DNA of 64,000 nucleotides from Neobacillus cucumis (lineage in GTDB: Bacteria; Bacillota; Bacilli; Bacillales_B; DSM-18226), in NCBI RefSeq assembly GCF_023715505.1, contig NZ_JAMBOH010000005.1, positions 124,001 to 188,000 on the forward strand, in the 5' to 3' direction. The notes beneath the pieces are model-generated. The model ran no database searches, had not been told where the DNA came from, and worked only from the letters and a program-made list of their open reading frames with translations. A program made the translations under genes and the position numbers. Position 1 is the first letter of the stretch. The number at the start of each line of letters is the position of its first letter. This document shows, in pieces, positions 48,127-57,507 of the stretch.

Positions 48127-50175
48127 TTAATCTAGTTTTTCCCCTTCTAACACGCCTGATTCCTTTATTTTATTTCGCAAATATTGATATTCTGGGTCTG
48201 TCCAAAAAAAATCTGAACTGATCAGCATGCTTGCATCACTTCTGGCTGTTTCAAGTGCGCGATAATCATGTACCATATCAGCCACCTTAAACTCTGGAAC
48301 TCCACTTTGTTTTTTCCCAAAGAAGTCCCCAGGCCCTCTTAGCTCTAAATCCTTTTCACTTAAGACAAACCCATCATTTGTTTCAGTCATAATCCGCATC
48401 CTTTCTTGGCCTACTTCAGATTTTGGACTTGCCAAAAGTACGCAATATGACTGAGCACTCCCACGTCCAACACGGCCGCGCAGCTGATGCAACTGCGAAA
48501 GACCGAATCGCTCCGCATCATAAATGACCATAATGGTGGCATTAGGAACATTTACTCCCACCTCGACAACAGTTGTGGAAACAAGGACTTGTACTTCATT
48601 TTCACTAAATGCCTTCATCACCGAATCTTTTTCCTCTGATGATAAACGGCCATGCATGAGCCCAACTTTAAAGTTGTTTTGAAAAAAGTGACTTAACATC
48701 GAATGAACATCAATTGCATTTTGCACATCAAGCTTCTCTGACTCCTCAATTAATGGACATATCACATAGGCCTGATGTCCTTTCGTCAATTCTTTTTCAA
48801 TAAACCCGAGGACGCGTTCTAGCATTTCCGGTTTTGCCCAATAGGTCTCAATTGATTTTCTTCCCGCCGGCATCTCATCAATGATCGACACATCCATTTC
48901 TCCAAAAACTGTAATAGCCAGTGTTCGAGGAATTGGAGTTGCTGTCATAAACAGAACATCTGGATTCTCACCCTTTTCCCGCAAAATCCTTCGCTGCTCC
49001 ACCCCAAAACGGTGCTGCTCGTCTGTAATGACAAACCCGAGTTTATTAAAGTAAACCTCATCTTGGATGAGTGCATGGGTACCGATTAAGATATCGACCT
49101 TGCCTTCCTGTAAATCTTGGAGAATTTCACGTCTCTGTTTGCCTTTAATCGAGCTTGTTAATAGTTCGCATCTGACATGAACAGGTTCTAACATATTTTT
49201 TAAGGATCCTGCATGCTGCTCAGCTAAAATCTCTGTTGGTACCATTAAGGCCCCCTGATAGCCCGCTGTTACTGTTGCATAGAGTCCAATGGCAGCAACA
49301 ACCGTTTTACCGGAACCTACATCACCTTGTAGAAGACGATTCATATGGTAGGGTGATTTTAAATCTGCTAATATCTCATTAACAACCTTCTTTTGGGCAT
49401 TGGTTAATGGGAATGGAAGACTATTAATTAGCTCCATTAATTTATCCAAGTCATATTTTTGCTTGATCCCTGGCGAATGCTCTCGTTCAAATTTCCGTAG
49501 TGCTTGCATTTTCAATTGAAACAATAGAAATTCTTCATATACAAAGCGCCTTCTTGCTTGCTTAACTTCTTCTGGACTATTTGGAAAGTGCATGATTTTA
49601 AGTGCATCCCGTTTGCCCATCAGACGATATCTTTTCAAGAAAGTTTCCGGAAGAGTTTCTTCTATCTCCTGCCCATATTGTTGAAAGGCAAGGTGAATAA
49701 ATTTCCTCATCCCTTTTGTTGTGACCTTACCTCTTAAGGAGTAGACAGGTTCATAGTCGGTTGACTTCGTGTTATATCCCATTTGCATTTCATTTGCAGT
49801 AATGGTTTGCCGATGTGCATCCCATTTGCCAGTGACAGTAATAGTTTCATTCATATGGATCTTACTTTTTAAATAGGGCTGATTAAAGAAAACTACCTTT
49901 ATCAGGTAAGACCCAACAAAAAGCCTAAAGGTCAACTTTGACTTCTTCTTGCCAAAATAGTTAAGAGAAGGCTCACTATGAACCTTCCCTTCCACTGTCA
50001 CTTTCTCATCATGCTGCACTTCGGCTAGGTCTTTAAGCGAATAATCTTCATATCGGTACGGAAAGTATTCTAATAAATCACGGATTGTATAAATCCTCAT
50101 TTCCGCAAAGGATTCTGCCGTTTCTTCCCCAATTCCTTTTAACGCGGTTATTGATTGATTAAGTTCTGAACTCAC
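48127..50175 (-). CDS. recG: ATP-dependent DNA helicase RecG
   Basis: RecG is a branch-migrating helicase that reverses stalled forks. The 682-residue protein has an N-terminal wedge domain (about 50-150, with KVHSEPSLNYFGKKKSKLTFRL), Walker A GDVGSGKTVVA, the DEQH box in ITDEQHRFGVEQR, and QLRGRVGRG. Translation begins at a GTG (50175) that overlaps the sdaAA stop (GTGA), so it depends on coupling. Confidence 0.97.
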   Translation of the reverse strand: MSSELNQSITALKGIGEETAESFAEMRIYTIRDLLEYFPYRYEDYSLKDLAEVQHDEKVTVEGKVHSEPSLNYFGKKKSKLTFRLFVGSYLIKVVFFNQPYLKSKIHMNETITVTGKWDAHRQTITANEMQMGYNTKSTDYEPVYSLRGKVTTKGMRKFIHLAFQQYGQEIEETLPETFLKRYRLMGKRDALKIMHFPNSPEEVKQARRRFVYEEFLLFQLKMQALRKFEREHSPGIKQKYDLDKLMELINSLPFPLTNAQKKVVNEILADLKSPYHMNRLLQGDVGSGKTVVAAIGLYATVTAGYQGALMVPTEILAEQHAGSLKNMLEPVHVRCELLTSSIKGKQRREILQDLQEGKVDILIGTHALIQDEVYFNKLGFVITDEQHRFGVEQRRILREKGENPDVLFMTATPIPRTLAITVFGEMDVSIIDEMPAGRKSIETYWAKPEMLERVLGFIEKELTKGHQAYVICPLIEESEKLDVQNAIDVHSMLSHFFQNNFKVGLMHGRLSSEEKDSVMKAFSENEVQVLVSTTVVEVGVNVPNATIMVIYDAERFGLSQLHQLRGRVGRGSAQSYCVLLASPKSEVGQERMRIMTETNDGFVLSEKDLELRGPGDFFGKKQSGVPEFKVADMVHDYRALETARSDASMLISSDFFWTDPEYQYLRNKIKESGVLEGEKLD

Positions 50176-51056
50176 TTTACTTTGAGCGGTATACCGAAGA
50201 TCTTAGCCTCTAGTTCACGACCTGTCGGTGTAGCCGCCAACCCTCCCTGCGCTGTTTCTTTTAAGGCAGTCGGCATTGATTGGCCGATTCTATACATAGC
50301 ATCAATTACTTCATCACATGGAATACGGCTTGTAATTCCAGCTAACGCCATATCCGCTGCTACCATGGCATTGGCTGCACCCATCGCATTCCGTTTCACA
50401 CAAGGAACTTCCACAAGACCGGCAACAGGATCACAGACCAATCCAAGCATGTTCTTTAAGGTAATGGCCATTGCCTCTGCACACTGATTTGGTGATCCGC
50501 CCGCCATTTCTACAATTGCTGCAGCTGCCATTCCTGCTGCGGAACCAACCTCTGCTTGACAACCCCCAGCTGCTCCTGAAATCGACGCATTATTAGCGAC
50601 AACAAATCCAAATGCACCTGCGGTAAATAAAAATGCAATCATTTGCTCTCTAGTTGGATTGAGTTTCCTTTTCACAGCGAATAAGGTACCCGGTACAACT
50701 CCTGCTGAACCAGCAGTTGGAGTTGCACAAATGGTTCCCATTGCTGCATTTACTTCATTTGTCGCAACCGCTTTACTTACTGCATCAAGAATAGTTTCAC
50801 CAGACAAAAAATTTCCTTTTTCAATATATTTTTGAAGAAGGACAGCATCACCGCCGGTTAAACCTGAGTGTGAGGTTACTCCTTTTAAGCCTCTCTCCAC
50901 TGCTTGCTCCATGACGGTTAAGTTCCGATCCATAAAAGAAAGGACCTCTTCTCTTGTTTTGCCTGTAACCTTCACTTCTTGCTCAATCATGATTTCGGAT
51001 ATTTTTTTATTTTGGCTAATGGCCAATTCTACTAATTCAGCGACATTACGAAACAC
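50172..51056 (-). CDS. sdaAA: L-serine dehydratase, iron-sulfur alpha subunit
   Basis: The alpha subunit carries the oxygen-labile 4Fe-4S cluster that deaminates L-serine to pyruvate. The 294-residue protein has GTICATPTAGSAGVVPG, GGCQAEVGSAAG, and GLVCDPVAGLVEVPCVKRNA with the cluster cysteines. Translation starts at a GTG (51056) after an AGGGGGGAAGG site. It follows sdaAB with a diverged repeat copy between them, and overlaps recG by 4 nt. Confidence 0.97.
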   Translation of the reverse strand: MFRNVAELVELAISQNKKISEIMIEQEVKVTGKTREEVLSFMDRNLTVMEQAVERGLKGVTSHSGLTGGDAVLLQKYIEKGNFLSGETILDAVSKAVATNEVNAAMGTICATPTAGSAGVVPGTLFAVKRKLNPTREQMIAFLFTAGAFGFVVANNASISGAAGGCQAEVGSAAGMAAAAIVEMAGGSPNQCAEAMAITLKNMLGLVCDPVAGLVEVPCVKRNAMGAANAMVAADMALAGITSRIPCDEVIDAMYRIGQSMPTALKETAQGGLAATPTGRELEAKIFGIPLKVK

Positions 51057-51077
51057 AAACCTTCCCCCCTCTTAATG

Positions 51078-51130
51078 TTCTAGCTGCTGTGCCTGTGGGT
51101 TCAGGGCAATAAGCCCCCGTTCAAGGCACT
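51078..51130 (-). repeat. diverged short interspersed repeat between sdaAB and sdaAA
   Basis: On the minus strand AGTGCCTTGAACGGGGGC to GGCACAGCAGCTAGAAC resembles the left and right ends of the family with much of the interior missing. GTGCC and GGCAC can pair. The match is partial. Confidence 0.5.
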
Positions 51131-51142
51131 CCCTATTTCGTA

Positions 51143-51805
51143 TCATTCCACAATTTTTGTTACTTTTAATATGTTCGGAAGCTGTTCTAGCTCTGTAAGA
51201 ATCTTGTTATCAATATTTTGATCTACTTCGATCGTCATTAGGGCCATCTTGCCAACATCTTTACGGGCGACTTCCATATGGCCGATATTCAGTTCATATT
51301 TGGCAAGGATTTGAGCCACACTTGCTATCGCTCCAAAACGGTCATTATGAACAACTAAAATAGCTGGATGATTTCCTGAAAGCTTTAATTCAAATCCATT
51401 TAGCTCAATAATTTCAATTTTCCCGCCACCGATTGATATCCCTACCAATTCCAACTCACCATGTTGATCCCCAATAATGATTCTTGCTGTGTTTGGGTGA
51501 TCTGTCACTGCCTCTTCTTCTATAAAACGAAGTTTCATCCCTTTTTGTTTTGCGAGATCGATCGCATGAATAATTCTTGTATCATCTGTATCAAAATCAA
51601 GTAAGCCACCTACTATGGCTACATCTGTACCATGTCCTTTATAGGTTTTAGCAAATGAGCCGTATAAAGAAATGTTAGCCCATTTGGGTTCTCTGCCAAA
51701 TAAGCTTCTAGCCACTCTTCCGATTCTGGCTGCCCCAGCTGTATGAGAACTAGATGGTCCAATCATAACTGGACCAATGATATCGAACACACTTCTATAT
51801 TTCAT
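51143..51805 (-). CDS. sdaAB: L-serine dehydratase, iron-sulfur beta subunit
   Basis: The beta subunit partners the alpha chain. The 220-residue protein has the conserved IGPVMIGPSSSHTAGAARIG near the N terminus and a C-terminal ACT domain (about 148-218, AILVVHNDRFGAIASVAQILAKYELNIGHM) that may sense serine. It follows fakA after a terminator. Confidence 0.97.
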   Translation of the reverse strand: MKYRSVFDIIGPVMIGPSSSHTAGAARIGRVARSLFGREPKWANISLYGSFAKTYKGHGTDVAIVGGLLDFDTDDTRIIHAIDLAKQKGMKLRFIEEEAVTDHPNTARIIIGDQHGELELVGISIGGGKIEIIELNGFELKLSGNHPAILVVHNDRFGAIASVAQILAKYELNIGHMEVARKDVGKMALMTIEVDQNIDNKILTELEQLPNILKVTKIVE

Positions 51806-51881
51806 TAGGTTTCTCTCCTTAGTGTAGTTCTATCTTTATATTACGGTATCCAGAGGAATTTGTTTGAAAATTTTTAAACAT

Positions 51882-51913
51882 AAAAAAGAAGGGAAAGACA
51901 AAGTCCCCCTTCT
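51882..51913 (-). terminator. intrinsic terminator after fakA
   Basis: AGAAGGG (51887-51893) and CCCTTCT (51907-51913) pair and are followed on the minus strand by TTTTTTATG. Confidence 0.8.
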
Positions 51914-51927
51914 ATTTTAGCTGTTTC

Positions 51928-53610
51928 TTATTCAATTGAAAAGATATATGAATATAATGGTTGTCCACCATCATGAATTTCAATTTCCACATCTTCATAG
52001 TTTTCTTCAACGAAAGAAGTTAGTTTCGCTACTTCTTCCTCTGTCACATCTTCACCGTAGATAATGGTAAGAATTTCAGAGTCCTCATCAAGCATCTCAG
52101 CTAATAGGTCTTGAGACACTTTCCCTTTATCTTTGTTTTTGACGACAATTTTCCCCTCTGAGATTCCCATGAAATCGTCTTTTTCAATTTCTAAGCCATC
52201 AATAGAGGTATCACGAACAGCAAATGTGATTTGCCCGGATTTGACATGATTTAACGCTTCCTTCATGGCCGCTTCATTGTCATCAACGGCTGCAGAAGGA
52301 TTAAAGGCTAAGAGAGCTGATAACCCTTGCGGTACTGTCTTAGAAGGAATGACAAAGATTTCTTCATCGGCAACATCCTTTGCTTGTTCAGCCGCCATGA
52401 TGATGTTTTTGTTGTTTGGTAAAATGAATACCTTTTTCGCATGGACATCTTTAACCGCTTTCACGATATCCTCTGTACTTGGGTTCATCGTCTGCCCGCC
52501 TTCGATGACAGCATGTGCTCCAATACTCCGGAACAACTCAGCAATTCCTGAACCCATTGATACAGTAACAATCCCATATTCCTGGATTTCTTTTGTTGCC
52601 TGGCTAGCTGCAGATTTCGCTGCCACATGTGTGTCACCAACAATATTTGTATGCTGCTGACGCATGTTTTCAATTTTCATGTTAATCAAATTACCATACC
52701 GCTGACCATAGGTTAATACTTCACCTGGCTGTTCCGAATGGATGTGGACTTTTACAACATCTTCATCGGCAATTACCAATAAGGAGTCACCATATTTACT
52801 TAAATCATCGCGGAAAATACCTTCGTCAAACGGATGTTTAGCCACCTTCTCCTGCTCAAAACGAACCATGAATTCAGTACAATAACCAAACACAATATCT
52901 TCTGTGTTAATGTGTCCTTGAATACTTTTATGGTGTTCTGCACTAACTAACTCCGACATGGAAGGAATCAAGTCCGATGATTCCGGCAGACTTTCGCCCT
53001 TTAATTGTGCTAAGAAGCCTTCATATACAAAAACAAGTCCTTGTCCGCCACTATCAACAACGCCTACTTGTTTTAAGACAGGAAGCAAATCTGGTGTGCG
53101 CTTAAGGGATGCTTTTGCTTCTTTTAACACTTCTTCCATAATATAGATAATATCTTCTGACTTTTGAGCTGCCGTAACGGCACTCTTAGCCGAATCCTTT
53201 GCAACCGTTAAAATGGTCCCCTCGACAGGCTTCATGACAGCCTTATAAGCTGTTTCCACACCTGATTCTAAGGCATGAGCAAAATCACTTCCAGAAATGA
53301 CGGCTTTAGACTCCACTGCCTTTGAGAAGCCACGGAATAATTGCGAGAGAATAACCCCGGAATTTCCACGTGCTCCCATTAACAAACCTTTTGAAAGAGC
53401 TGCTCCTACTTTACCAATATGGTCGTGGCTATTATTTTTTACTTCCTTGGCCCCAGAGGTCATCGATAAATTCATATTAGTACCAGTATCACCATCGGGG
53501 ACAGGAAAAACGTTTAATGCATCAACCATTTTGGCGTTTGCAGACAAATGATTGGCACCCTGGATCACCATCTCGGCGAAACGTTTTCCATCTAATGCAG
53601 TTATTGACAC
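51928..53610 (-). CDS. fakA: fatty acid kinase ATP-binding subunit FakA (YloV)
   Basis: FakA phosphorylates fatty acids held by FakB to give acyl-phosphate. The 560-residue protein has the DhaL domain (about 8-200) with NVFPVPDGDTGTNMNLSM and GNSGVILSQLFRG, a middle domain, and a DegV-like C-terminal domain. Translation starts at a GTG (53610) with AGGAGGAAAG upstream. It follows yloU by about 15 nt. In B. subtilis the gene is yloV. Confidence 0.95.
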   Translation of the reverse strand: MSITALDGKRFAEMVIQGANHLSANAKMVDALNVFPVPDGDTGTNMNLSMTSGAKEVKNNSHDHIGKVGAALSKGLLMGARGNSGVILSQLFRGFSKAVESKAVISGSDFAHALESGVETAYKAVMKPVEGTILTVAKDSAKSAVTAAQKSEDIIYIMEEVLKEAKASLKRTPDLLPVLKQVGVVDSGGQGLVFVYEGFLAQLKGESLPESSDLIPSMSELVSAEHHKSIQGHINTEDIVFGYCTEFMVRFEQEKVAKHPFDEGIFRDDLSKYGDSLLVIADEDVVKVHIHSEQPGEVLTYGQRYGNLINMKIENMRQQHTNIVGDTHVAAKSAASQATKEIQEYGIVTVSMGSGIAELFRSIGAHAVIEGGQTMNPSTEDIVKAVKDVHAKKVFILPNNKNIIMAAEQAKDVADEEIFVIPSKTVPQGLSALLAFNPSAAVDDNEAAMKEALNHVKSGQITFAVRDTSIDGLEIEKDDFMGISEGKIVVKNKDKGKVSQDLLAEMLDEDSEILTIIYGEDVTEEEVAKLTSFVEENYEDVEIEIHDGGQPLYSYIFSIE

Positions 53611-53625
53611 AAACTTTCCTCCTCA

Positions 53626-53988
53626 CTACGGGTTCGTCACACGAACTCCCTGAACGTAAATATTAACCGAGTCAACGGCAAGTCCAACTGTCTGATCGAG
53701 GGTGTATTTAACCTTTGATTGCACGTTGTGGGCAATTTCGGAAATTTTCGTTCCATAGCTGACAATAATGTACATATCAATATGTAATGCCTCGTTTTCT
53801 TGGCGTACAATCACACCACGAGTAAAGTTTTCTTTACGTAGTATTTCCGTGATTCCATCTTTAATTTGGTTTTTAGAGGCCATTCCGACGATTCCATAGC
53901 ATTCAATTGCTGCTCCTCCGGCAATTGTTGCAATTACTTCATTTGAAATATCAATTTGTCCGTACTTTGTTTTTAATTCAATGGACAT
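53626..53988 (-). CDS. yloU: Asp23/Gls24 family envelope stress protein YloU
   Basis: This 120-residue Asp23/Gls24 (DUF322) protein has GQIDISNEVIATIAGGAAIECYGIVGMASK and VRQENEALHIDMYIIVSYGTKISE. Members are linked to cell wall stress and are paired with fakA in Firmicutes. The ATG follows AAGGGGGAACG. The divergent neighbour is rpmB. Confidence 0.93.
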   Translation of the reverse strand: MSIELKTKYGQIDISNEVIATIAGGAAIECYGIVGMASKNQIKDGITEILRKENFTRGVIVRQENEALHIDMYIIVSYGTKISEIAHNVQSKVKYTLDQTVGLAVDSVNIYVQGVRVTNP

Positions 53989-54139
53989 GAATCGTTCCCC
54001 CTTTGGATAATTGCTCTTTGACTACAGTCATTTTACTATAGTCACTGAAATAATGAAAGCCATACTTGGATGATACAAGAACAGCCTTTTACAGATACCT
54101 ATGTCAAGGATTTTTTCTTGAAAGGTTTGTACACAACTA

Positions 54140-54168
54140 TTGCAATCAATTTGGTTGTGTGATAAATT
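54140..54168 (+). promoter_or_regulatory. sigma-A promoter candidate for rpmB
   Basis: On the plus strand TTGCAA (54140-54145), a 17-nt spacer and TAAATT (54163-54168) lie about 100 nt upstream of the L28 gene. The -35 is good and the -10 is moderate. Confidence 0.55.
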
Positions 54169-54274
54169 ATTAAGGTATCTCAAGTCTAGAAAATTTTTAT
54201 ACAATTTTCTATATCCAAATGAACATCTAATAGATGCTGTTCTAAGCTTTTGGTAGTTAAGGAGGGAAATCATA

Positions 54275-54463
54275 ATGCCACGTAAATGTGTAGTAACTGG
54301 AAAGAAAACAACAACTGGTAACACACGTTCACACGCTATGAACGCTAACAAGCGTACATGGGGTGCTAACCTACAAAAAGTACGTATTCTTGTTGACGGA
54401 AAGCCTAAGCGTGTTTGGGTTTCTGCAAGAGCGTTAAGATCTGGTAAAGTAGAACGCGTATAA
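54275..54463 (+). CDS. rpmB: 50S ribosomal protein L28
   Basis: L28 is a late-assembling 50S protein. The 62-residue product begins [16 protein letters not shown] and has the [19 protein letters not shown] core. It has only one Cys, so it is the zinc-independent form. It is the only plus-strand gene in the window, in the divergent position that is conserved in Bacillus between spoVM and yloU. The ATG follows AAGGAGGGAAATC. Confidence 0.98.
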   Translation: MPRKCVVTGKKTTTGNTRSHAMNANKRTWGANLQKVRILVDGKPKRVWVSARALRSGKVERV

Positions 54464-54470
54464 AACATGC

Positions 54471-54503
54471 GAGCATCCATTTATTGGATGCTTTTTGTTT
54501 TTG
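54471..54503 (+). terminator. intrinsic terminator after rpmB
   Basis: GCATCC (54473-54478) and GGATGC (54486-54491) pair and are followed by TTTTTGTTTTT on the plus strand. Confidence 0.9.
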
Positions 54504-54579
54504 GCAAAATTGTACTTTATTATTTATGAACAAAAAAGAACAATTTAAAACGATGCTTTTTAGTATTACCTGAAATACA

Positions 54580-54608
54580 AATAAAAAGCACCCAATCTGA
54601 AGGGTGCC
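54580..54608 (-). terminator. intrinsic terminator after spoVM
   Basis: GCACCC (54588-54593) and GGGTGC (54602-54607) pair around an 8-nt loop and are followed on the minus strand by TTTTTATTTG. It faces the rpmB terminator. Confidence 0.85.
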
Positions 54609-54628
54609 CATAATTTGAAGGTCTGTAT

Positions 54629-54712
54629 CTATTCGCCTTTTTTAAATGCCCCAATCATTGCCCGGACAAGTCCGCCTAAGAATTTCGGCAGTTTAATTGT
54701 ATAAAATTTCAT
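54629..54712 (-). CDS. spoVM: stage V sporulation protein M
   Basis: SpoVM is a tiny amphipathic-helix protein that marks the convex outer forespore membrane and anchors SpoIVA at the base of the spore coat. The reading frame gives 27 residues, beginning MKFYTIKLPKFLGG with the conserved Pro9, then LVRAMIG and a basic tail ending KKGE. B. subtilis SpoVM has 26. The ATG at 54712 has GAGGAGGG upstream. It lies between rpmB and thiN, the position conserved in Bacillus. It implies an endospore-former. Confidence 0.95.
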   Translation of the reverse strand: MKFYTIKLPKFLGGLVRAMIGAFKKGE

Positions 54713-54819
54713 ACTGTCCCTCCTCACAAATCTACCACAGCTTATTTTAAAGCCACTTTTTCCGCACGCCCCTACATAGTATTCAAACGAACGAAAACAG
54801 TACCATATTGAAGTGCATA

Positions 54820-55470
54820 TTAATCGTTACTTCTTATCACTATTAATATGCCTTTGGAAAATGAAAAAGTACCATAATCACTAATAAGTTCATTACTAAT
54901 ACATAGTGTGGAACCAAGGTAGATATGACGGTTTTTAAGTGGAAATTTAAAGCCTTCCAGCGTGAGATCAGTAACATCAAGGGTTAGAGGGACAAACGAA
55001 ATATATTTTTTTGAAGCCATTTTTTTAATTTTATAGTGTCCGGCCTCTTTTAAAAAAACAATATTCTTTTCATCAACTATGTAAACGTTGACAGGGTTAT
55101 TTGTTTTAATCGGATTCAGCAGCAATTGGACATTGGCAAGCAAATGATCAAGCCTTCCGCCCGTTGCACCAAACAGATGGATACGTTCGGGCTTTTGTTC
55201 AAGTGCCCAATTGAGGGCAAGTTCCATATCGGTTTCATCTTTTTCCGGTTTATATCTTTTTATGCCGGTTACTTGATGTTCAATTACTGATAATTCTTCT
55301 TCACTAACAGAATCAAAATCTCCAAATGCCTTTTCCGGGATAATGTTTCGGTTAAGCAGGTGAAAAACCCCCCTGTCAACCCCTACCCAGATTGTCTCAT
55401 CTCCTTGATAACTGCTTAAATCAGGGAGTAACTCTTCCGGTCCCCCTGCAAGTATATTGATAATCATCAA
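54820..55470 (-). CDS. thiN: thiamine pyrophosphokinase
   Basis: ThiN converts thiamine to thiamine pyrophosphate with ATP. The 216-residue protein has ILAGGPEE, GVDRGVFHLL, GDFDSVSEEE and the KDETDMELALNWA and GATGGRLDHLLAN motifs that bind ATP and metal. It follows rpe, with a large composite repeat in the gap. Length is normal. Confidence 0.96.
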   Translation of the reverse strand: MMIINILAGGPEELLPDLSSYQGDETIWVGVDRGVFHLLNRNIIPEKAFGDFDSVSEEELSVIEHQVTGIKRYKPEKDETDMELALNWALEQKPERIHLFGATGGRLDHLLANVQLLLNPIKTNNPVNVYIVDEKNIVFLKEAGHYKIKKMASKKYISFVPLTLDVTDLTLEGFKFPLKNRHIYLGSTLCISNELISDYGTFSFSKGILIVIRSND

Positions 55471-55488
55471 ACATTCCCCTTTACATAA

Positions 55489-55820
55489 GAAAAGTACAAG
55501 CGCCTTGGTCAGCCCCGATATAGGGCGACTTGTTGACTGGCCGTCGAAAGCAGGGTCAAAGACTAGCCGCCCTTAATGCGTACAGAAAGCGATAGCTTTG
55601 ACTGTAGCCAAGCATAAGACGAGCCGGCCGAAAGGTTGTTTTTTAACCTTTTGGACGGATTGACCTAAATGTGGAGGCGACTGCCCTGGGACTCTAGGCT
55701 AAGACGGCCCCTGCAAGAAGGCGTTTTTTCCTTCTTCAGGGGATGGCTAGACTTGCGTCCCAAGGAGCCGCAACTGGATAAGCTGTAGACCATCGAGGGG
55801 CTAGGCGCTGGAGCTAGACA
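55489..55820 (+). repeat. composite interspersed repeat between rpe and thiN
   Basis: This 330-nt copy fills most of the 410-nt gap. It starts GAAAAGTACAAGCGCC and ends GGCGCTGGAGCTAGACA. The first half has an AGAAAGCGATAGCTTT small hairpin and the main stem CCGGCCGAAAGGTT/AACCTTTTGGACGG. A second, diverged element (about 55672-55780) is nested before the right end; its own hairpin pairs CCCCTG and AAGAAGG (55708-55721) with CCTTCTT and CAGGGG (55730-55742). Confidence 0.85.
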
Positions 55821-55850
55821 ATTTTCAAAGTCAATTACCTTATCTATTTA

Positions 55851-55882
55851 TAAGAAAAAGCCAGCTTTGTAAGCCTGGCTTT
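55851..55882 (-). terminator. intrinsic terminator after rpe, overlapping its stop codon
   Basis: AAAGCCAG (55857-55864) and CTGGCTTT (55875-55882) pair, followed on the minus strand by TTCTTATA. The rpe TAA stop overlaps the stem base. Confidence 0.85.
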
Positions 55883-56525
55883 ACCCTCTTAGTTGTGAAA
55901 TGGCCTGCTTATAGTCCTTTTGATTGTAGACAGCAGAACCGGCCACAAGAACAGTGGCACCCGCTTCGATGCATTGTCTTGCCGTTTCTGGATTGACACC
56001 GCCATCAATCTCAATCTCAACTGACAGCCCTTTTTGCTCCGCCATTTCCTTAACCTTTCTTATTTTCGGAAGTACTTCAGGTATAAAGGTTTGCCCCCCA
56101 AAGCCTGGATTAACTGACATTAATAACACCATATCAATGTCCCCGATAATATGTTGTATTGACTCGACAGGAGTGGCTGGGTTTAGGACGACACCAGCCT
56201 TAACCCCAAATGATTTGATATTTTGAATTGTCCGGTGCAGATGGCGGCACGCCTCGACATGCACAGTAATATAATTTGCTCCTGCCTTAGCAAAAGTCTC
56301 AATATAGTGATCGGGATTTTCGATCATCAGATGGACATCCAGCGGCAGCTTGGTAACTGGTCGGACAGCCTCTACAATAAGTGGGCCAATCGTTATATTT
56401 GGTACAAAGTGGCCATCCATCACATCAATATGGATATAATCCGCTCCTGCTTGATCAACAGCAATAATTTCTTCCCCCAACTTTGAAAAATCGGCTGAAA
56501 GTATAGAAGGTGCTATTTTCACCAT
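55881..56525 (-). CDS. rpe: ribulose-phosphate 3-epimerase
   Basis: Rpe interconverts ribulose-5-phosphate and xylulose-5-phosphate in the pentose phosphate pathway. The 214-residue TIM barrel starts [20 protein letters not shown] and has [33 protein letters not shown] and [10 protein letters not shown]. The ATG at 56525 follows CCGAGGT; the long upstream frame overlaps rsgA and is rejected. It directly follows rsgA. Confidence 0.98.
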   Translation of the reverse strand: MVKIAPSILSADFSKLGEEIIAVDQAGADYIHIDVMDGHFVPNITIGPLIVEAVRPVTKLPLDVHLMIENPDHYIETFAKAGANYITVHVEACRHLHRTIQNIKSFGVKAGVVLNPATPVESIQHIIGDIDMVLLMSVNPGFGGQTFIPEVLPKIRKVKEMAEQKGLSVEIEIDGGVNPETARQCIEAGATVLVAGSAVYNQKDYKQAISQLRG

Positions 56526-56526
56526 G

Positions 56527-57408
56527 TTAATACCTCGGCTTTCTATCTTTAATTTCCTGCAAAAAATCCTCATAATGCTTATACCGGTAGGACGGAATTT
56601 CACCTGATTCAACAGCTGCCTTTACCCCGCATTTAGGCTCAGTCACATGCAGGCAGCCACGGAATTTACAATTTTCACTCGCTCTTTGAATCTCTGGAAA
56701 GCAAGAGGCTAAGTCTTCCACTTCAATATTATTGAACTCTAAGGAACTAAAGCCTGGAGTATCAGCAATGAGTCCATTTCCAACCTTAATAAGCTCAACA
56801 TGTCTAGTCGTATGTTTTCCTCTGCCAAGGTGTGAAGAAATATCATTTGTTTTTAATTCTAGATCAGGCCTTAACACGTTCAACAATGATGATTTCCCGA
56901 CACCTGATTGCCCGGCAAAAACTGAAATCTTGTTTTCGATATGCGGATTTAGCAGTTCAATTCCTACTTCTGTTTCAGATGAGGTTAGAATTACCTCATA
57001 TCCTGCAGCCCTATATTGGTCTGCATATTCAACAATCTTCTCATTTTCTTCTTTATTGGTGAGGTCCATCTTGGTAATACAGATTAATGGTTCTATGGCG
57101 TTAAACTCCACCAAGACAAGAAAACGATCTAAAAGCACGGTGCTAAAATCTGGTTCGACCGCTGAAAAGACAAGGATTGCTTGTTCCACATTGGCAATCG
57201 GCGGACGAACCAATTCATTTTTACGTTCTTTTACTTCTAAAATATAACCTTCTAAGTCATTTTCAGCTTGAAAAACAACTTCATCACCAACTAGCGGGGT
57301 GATCTTGTTCTTCCTAAAAACGCCACGGCCGCGGCATTGAATTAGTTTGTCATCATGAAGAACATAATAAAAACCGCTTAAAGCTTTGACAATTTTCCCT
57401 TCAGGCAT
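56527..57408 (-). CDS. rsgA: ribosome small subunit GTPase RsgA
   Basis: RsgA is a circularly permuted GTPase that checks the decoding centre in late 30S assembly. The 293-residue protein has an N-terminal OB fold, CITKMDL (G4), [12 protein letters not shown] (G1) and [10 protein letters not shown] (G3), then a C-terminal zinc region with [16 protein letters not shown]. The ATG at 57408 follows AGGAG. It lies between prkC and rpe; it is a known target of PrkC in B. subtilis. Confidence 0.97.
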   Translation of the reverse strand: MPEGKIVKALSGFYYVLHDDKLIQCRGRGVFRKNKITPLVGDEVVFQAENDLEGYILEVKERKNELVRPPIANVEQAILVFSAVEPDFSTVLLDRFLVLVEFNAIEPLICITKMDLTNKEENEKIVEYADQYRAAGYEVILTSSETEVGIELLNPHIENKISVFAGQSGVGKSSLLNVLRPDLELKTNDISSHLGRGKHTTRHVELIKVGNGLIADTPGFSSLEFNNIEVEDLASCFPEIQRASENCKFRGCLHVTEPKCGVKAAVESGEIPSYRYKHYEDFLQEIKDRKPRY

Positions 57409-57507
57409 AGCTACACTCCTTGCCCCTTTACTTACCAAATAATTAATTTCTTCCTTTAAAATCTACACGAATTTTATCCATCTTATTCAGGATCAGCGTA
57501 ATACTAA

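Noticed and set aside
54028..54480. 150-residue minus-strand reading frame across rpmB
   Set aside because: It lies antisense to the L28 gene, has no ribosome binding site and no family resemblance, so it is a shadow frame.
56732..57247. 171-residue plus-strand frame inside rsgA
   Set aside because: It mirrors rsgA codons, has no site for initiation, and no recognisable domain.
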